From assembly GCF_000522985.1 (NCBI RefSeq), contig NZ_CP007128.1, positions 3,332,220 to 3,396,219 of the forward strand: DNA of 64,000 nt, written 5' to 3'. Source of the DNA: Gemmatirosa kalamazoonensis. Lineage in GTDB: Bacteria; Gemmatimonadota; Gemmatimonadetes; Gemmatimonadales; Gemmatimonadaceae. Shown here piece by piece: positions 60,603 to 64,000 of this stretch. How positions within the stretch are numbered: the first letter of the stretch is position 1; each line of letters starts with the position of its first letter. The notes under the pieces are model-generated. The model was not told the DNA's origin. It ran no database searches and was given only the letters and a program-made list of their open reading frames with translations. A program made the translations under genes and the position numbers.

Positions 60603-62864
60603 ATGCGCCTATTTCGTCCTCGCGCACTCGCACGCGTCGCCCTGCTCGGCGCGTTCGTCGTCGCTACCGCCTGCGACAACACGACGGAGCCGACCAATCC
60701 CAGCTCGATCGTCGCCGTCGGCAGCCAGACGGTCACCGGTCGCGCCGGCGATGCCGTGCAGGTCACCGTTCGCGTCCTCAACTCGAACGGCAATCCGCTC
60801 TCCGGGCAGGGCGTGACGTTCACGCCGACCACGGGGACCGCAAATCCCTCCACCGTCAGCACCGACGCGAACGGCCAGGCCACGACGACGTGGACGCTCG
60901 GTACCGCCGTCGGCACGCAGACGCTGAACGCCACCGTCGCCGGCGTCACCCCGATCACGTTCTCGGCGACGGTGAGCCCCGGCAAGCCGGCGAGCATCAC
61001 CGTCCAGGCGGGGAACAACCAGTCGGCCGCCGTCGGCACCGCCGTCACCACCGCTCCGTCGGTGCTGGTGAAGGATGCCGCCGGTAATCCGGTGCAAGGC
61101 ATCAGCGTGGTGTTCACCGTCGCGAGCGGCGGCGGCTCGGTGACCAACGCCGTCGCGACGACCAACGCGCAGGGCATCGCCACCGTCGGCAGCTTCACGC
61201 TCGGCAGCACCGCGGGTGCGAACACGCTGACCGCGCAGGTCGTCGATCCCACGCTGACATCGCCGCTCACGACCAGCTTCACGGCGACCGGCACCGCAGG
61301 CGCCGCCTCGCGCGTGACGGCGCAGCGCGGCACGAACATCTCCGGCGTGGCCGGCGTCGCGCTCGGTGCGACGAACCTGCCGCAGGTGCTGGTGACCGAC
61401 GCGAACAACAATCCCGTCGCTGGCGCCCAGGTGACGTTCACGGTCACGAGTGGTGGCGGCACGGTGACCGGCGCGACGCAGACGACGAACGCGCAGGGCA
61501 TCGCGACGCTCGGCGGCCTCACGCTCGGTCAGACGGTCGGACCGAACATCATCACGGCGAACGTGCAGGGCGTCGGCAGCACCGTGTTCACGATCGCCGG
61601 CACGGCCGGCGCGCCGGCCACGGTGACGATCCAGAGCGGCAACAACCAGTCGGTGCCCGCAGGATCGCCGCTCACCGCGGCGCCGTCGGTGCTCGTGCGC
61701 GACCAGTTCGGCAACCCCGTGTCGGGCGTGACGGTGACGTTCGTGCCGACGAGCGGCAATGGCTCGGTGCTCGGCGGCACGCAGACGACGAACGCGCAGG
61801 GCATCGCCGCGGCCGGCGGCTTCACGGTCGGCGCGACGCCGGGGACGAACACGTTCGAGGCGCGCGTCGCCGGCCTGCCGCCCGCGGTGTTCACCGCGAC
61901 CGGTCAGGCGGGCGCGCCGGCGACGATCACGAAGGTCACGCCGGACACGGTCGTCGTGACGGCGTTCTCGCAATCCGGTCCGTTCACGGTGCTCGTGCGC
62001 GACGCCGCGGGCTTCCCGGTGCAGGGCCAGACCGTGACGTTCGCCATCGACTCGGCGAAGGCCGGGACGCTCACCGCGACGTCGGTGCAGACGAACGCGC
62101 AGGGCCAGGCGAGCGTGCGACTCGACGCCGGCGCGGTGATCGACACCGCGGTCGTCACGGCGAACGTCGGCAACCTGAACGCGGTGGTGTTCATCGCCGT
62201 CGTGCAGCAGAACGTTCCGACGATCGTGCGCGAGGTCCAGGGCAACGGCCAGTCGGCGACGGCGGGCACCATGGTCGGCATCAACCCGACGGTCGAGGTG
62301 CGCGACGCGAACGGCAGGCCGGTGGCGGGCGTGCTGGTGAACTTCCAGGTGAACCCGGGGAACCAGGGCGCCGGCCTCCTGCCGCTCAGCAATGACGTGA
62401 TCCCGATCAACAACGGCTTCTCGGTGCCGACGGACGTGAACGGGCGCGCGGCCGTGGGCTGGCAGCTCGGTGGCGCGCCGGGGCAGAACATCCTGAACGC
62501 GACCGTCTCCGCCCCCAGCATCACGAACAACCCGATCGTGTTCACGGCGACGGGTACGGCGATCCCGACGTCGGCGGTCGTCACCATCTTCGCGGGCGAC
62601 GCGCAGACGGCGCCGGCCGGGACGCTGGTGCCGACGCAGCCGGCCGTGCTCGTGAAGAACGCGGCGGGTCAGCCGCTCGCCGGCGTGACGGTGCAGTTCA
62701 TCCCGAACGGCAACGGCACCGTCTCGAACCCGACCGCGCAGACCGACGCGAACGGTATCGCGCGCATCTCGTGGCGCCTGAGCACGCAGCCCGGCCCGAA
62801 CTCGCTCTCGGCGTCGGTCGTGGGCCTCGGCGTCGGCGTGGTGTTCAACGCGATCGGCCAGTAA
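60603..62864 (+). CDS. Surface lipoprotein with tandem Big_1 Ig-like domains
   Basis: A 753-residue lipoprotein with lipobox ATAC (C24). About seven invasin-type (Big_1) domains of 95-110 residues follow one another. Each has the pattern V-x-D-x-x-G-N-P-V-x-G-x-x-V-x-F early and T-N-A-Q-G-x-A later; TTNAQGIAT or a variant recurs at least four times. There is no transmembrane barrel or catalytic domain, so it should stand off the outer membrane as a stiff rod, as in adhesins. The tandem repeats make it prone to recombination. Confidence 0.88.
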   Translation: MRLFRPRALARVALLGAFVVATACDNTTEPTNPSSIVAVGSQTVTGRAGDAVQVTVRVLNSNGNPLSGQGVTFTPTTGTANPSTVSTDANGQATTTWTLGTAVGTQTLNATVAGVTPITFSATVSPGKPASITVQAGNNQSAAVGTAVTTAPSVLVKDAAGNPVQGISVVFTVASGGGSVTNAVATTNAQGIATVGSFTLGSTAGANTLTAQVVDPTLTSPLTTSFTATGTAGAASRVTAQRGTNISGVAGVALGATNLPQVLVTDANNNPVAGAQVTFTVTSGGGTVTGATQTTNAQGIATLGGLTLGQTVGPNIITANVQGVGSTVFTIAGTAGAPATVTIQSGNNQSVPAGSPLTAAPSVLVRDQFGNPVSGVTVTFVPTSGNGSVLGGTQTTNAQGIAAAGGFTVGATPGTNTFEARVAGLPPAVFTATGQAGAPATITKVTPDTVVVTAFSQSGPFTVLVRDAAGFPVQGQTVTFAIDSAKAGTLTATSVQTNAQGQASVRLDAGAVIDTAVVTANVGNLNAVVFIAVVQQNVPTIVREVQGNGQSATAGTMVGINPTVEVRDANGRPVAGVLVNFQVNPGNQGAGLLPLSNDVIPINNGFSVPTDVNGRAAVGWQLGGAPGQNILNATVSAPSITNNPIVFTATGTAIPTSAVVTIFAGDAQTAPAGTLVPTQPAVLVKNAAGQPLAGVTVQFIPNGNGTVSNPTAQTDANGIARISWRLSTQPGPNSLSASVVGLGVGVVFNAIGQ

Positions 62865-62883
62865 GCTCGCAGTCGTGCTCGAC

Positions 62884-62917
62884 GCGCGGGCCCGGAGCGA
62901 TCGCTCCGGGCCCGCGC
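62884..62917 (+). terminator. 34-base perfect palindrome after the Big_1 gene
   Basis: 62884-62900 and 62901-62917 are exact reverse complements with no spacer, giving a stem of about 15 bp with a four-base loop. It lies 20 bases after the stop and is probably the terminator, although no T run follows. Confidence 0.65.
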
Positions 62918-62955
62918 TCACGTGCTCCCCTCACACGTCCACCGGGTACGCTCCG

Positions 62956-63456
62956 ATGGCCCAGCTCTCGTCGTTCGACGTCACGACCGGCGTCGATCTC
63001 CAGGAAGTGGACAACGCCGTGAACCAGGCGCAGAAGGAGATCGCGCAGCGATACGACTTCAAGGGATCGCGCGCCGAGATCGATTTCCGCCGCGGCGAGG
63101 AGCTGCTCGCGCTGACGGCGGACAGCGAGTTCCAGATGACCGCGCTGTTCGACGTGCTGCAGTCGAAGCTGATTCGCCGCGGCGTACCGGTGAAGAACCT
63201 CGACATCGGCGAGATCAAGCAGGCGGGCGGCGACACCGTACGCCGCGAAATCAAGCTGAAGACCGCGCTCGATTCGGAGACCGCGCGCAAGGTCGCCGCG
63301 GACATCAAGGCCGCGAAGCTGAAGAAGGTGCAGGCGGCGATCCAGGGCGATCAGGTGCGCGTCAGCGCGCCGTCGCGCGACGAGCTGCAGGAAGCGATCG
63401 CGGTGCTGCGGAAGGGCGACTACGGCGTGGAGCTGAAGTTCGGGAACTATCGATGA
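62956..63456 (+). CDS. yajQ: YajQ family nucleotide-binding protein
   Basis: A 166-residue cytoplasmic protein of the UPF0234/YajQ family, members of which bind cyclic di-GMP or nucleic acids. SSFDVTTGVDLQEVDNAVNQA, the conserved QRYDFKGS, a middle block KLIRRGVPVKNLDIG and the end LRKGDYGVELKFGNYR are all diagnostic. The TGA overlaps the ATG of the next lipoprotein gene, so the two are translationally coupled. Confidence 0.93.
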   Translation: MAQLSSFDVTTGVDLQEVDNAVNQAQKEIAQRYDFKGSRAEIDFRRGEELLALTADSEFQMTALFDVLQSKLIRRGVPVKNLDIGEIKQAGGDTVRREIKLKTALDSETARKVAADIKAAKLKKVQAAIQGDQVRVSAPSRDELQEAIAVLRKGDYGVELKFGNYR

Positions 63457-64000
63457 TGCGCCGGGTGGTCACATCGCTCGTGCTGCTCACCGCCATCGGC
63501 TGCGGGAGCGACGAGCCGGTCGTGGTGACGAAGGGTCCATCGTTCACCGTGGACCCGACGTCGGTGCGGGTCGGCATCGGACAGACGCAGCGAGTGACGG
63601 TGCACGGTTTCGGTGGCGAATCGATCGCGCTCGCGTTCCGGTCCGCGGATTCGTGCGTCGCGCAGGTCACGACGGATGGAGTGGTCCTCGGCGTCGGCGC
63701 GGGCATCACGACGCTGAACATCGATGTCGTGCACGGCGGTCAGCGCATTCCGGTGACGCTGCCGGTCACCGTCGCGGAGCTCGCGGTCCTGCGCCTAACG
63801 ATCCAGTCGATCACCACCGGATCGCCGCCGACCGCGGTGGACCTCGCGGCGGTGCGCGGCCTGGTGACGGTGACGGCGAACGTCGATCCGACGACGTTCG
63901 CGACCGTCGAGCTGCGGCTCGCGGGCCGCTCCGTCGAGACACGGCCGGTGCCGCAGGCTGCACCAGACGCTCCGGTCGCACCGGTGGTGTTCACCGTGAA
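63453..64000 (+). CDS. Ig-like lipoprotein, partial (runs off the window)
   Basis: The frame from ATG 63453 (ATG 63456 also possible) is open to the end of the window, about 182 residues. The signal ends AIGC (C17). An Ig-like domain (about 28-110) with a Cys in ADSCVAQV precedes RLTIQSITTG, which matches the VRLTIQSVDV block at the same domain boundary in the 56632 protein. The two are therefore paralogues. An octamer in codons for Arg-Leu-Thr lies at 63793-63800. Confidence 0.75.
   Translation, partial: MMRRVVTSLVLLTAIGCGSDEPVVVTKGPSFTVDPTSVRVGIGQTQRVTVHGFGGESIALAFRSADSCVAQVTTDGVVLGVGAGITTLNIDVVHGGQRIPVTLPVTVAELAVLRLTIQSITTGSPPTAVDLAAVRGLVTVTANVDPTTFATVELRLAGRSVETRPVPQAAPDAPVAPVVFTV

Overview
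The window is about 64 kb of very GC-rich bacterial chromosome. It has no rRNA or tRNA genes, no CRISPR array, and no insertion sequence or phage. The gene content fits a Gram-negative-type member of the FCB superphylum, most likely Gemmatimonadota. This is an inference from a short primary sigma factor without region 1.1, -10 boxes of TAnnTT type, many lipoproteins, Ig-domain surface proteins, a plug-only TonB protein, and an MglA/MglB pair. The taxonomy has not been tested by any search.

Layout. 0-7.7 kb: end of pyk, an MBL hydrolase, pgi and a class II aldolase, then a degenerate sensor kinase with a sigma-54 activator, and YtxH and YihY envelope proteins. 7.8-18.1 kb: a housekeeping run with a small repeat lipoprotein, threonine aldolase, SRP RNA, dnaX, ybaB, recR, mglB, mglA, pgsA, cinA, grpE and dnaJ. 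18.1-24.3 kb: mostly minus strand, with iscS-mnmA (tRNA thiolation) and bshB1-kynA-kynB; kynB is frameshifted. 24.5-33.2 kb: a minus-strand MacAB/TolC-type operon with one ATPase and four permeases, arranged as a duplicated A-B pair. 33.4-42.8 kb: a secreted protein, a creatininase homologue, a very large NtrY-like kinase (also frameshifted), a pseudokinase-kinase fusion, an aldehyde dehydrogenase and an FKBP lipoprotein. 42.8-46.3 kb: a five-copy octamer array, a ParB-like/ParA-like pair with twin palindromes, and comM. 46.4-50.7 kb: larE, thpR, an NtrX-like regulator and small membrane proteins. 50.7-56.1 kb: a plug-only TonB protein, an aldehyde dehydrogenase, lepB and the primary sigma factor. 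56.1-64 kb: three large Ig-like lipoproteins with yajQ between them.

The strongest unexplained signal is the octamer CGTTAGGC/GCCTAACG. I count 30 exact copies on the two strands, against roughly two expected from base composition. Five copies are packed at about one helical turn beside the parA/parB-like pair. Several copies supply stop codons, and one supplies the stops of both genes of a convergent pair. No exact copy is present between 42,855 and 63,792. Other points of interest are leaderless starts placed 6-8 nt after TAnnTT boxes, and two independent +2 frameshifts, each one extra unit in a CG dinucleotide run.
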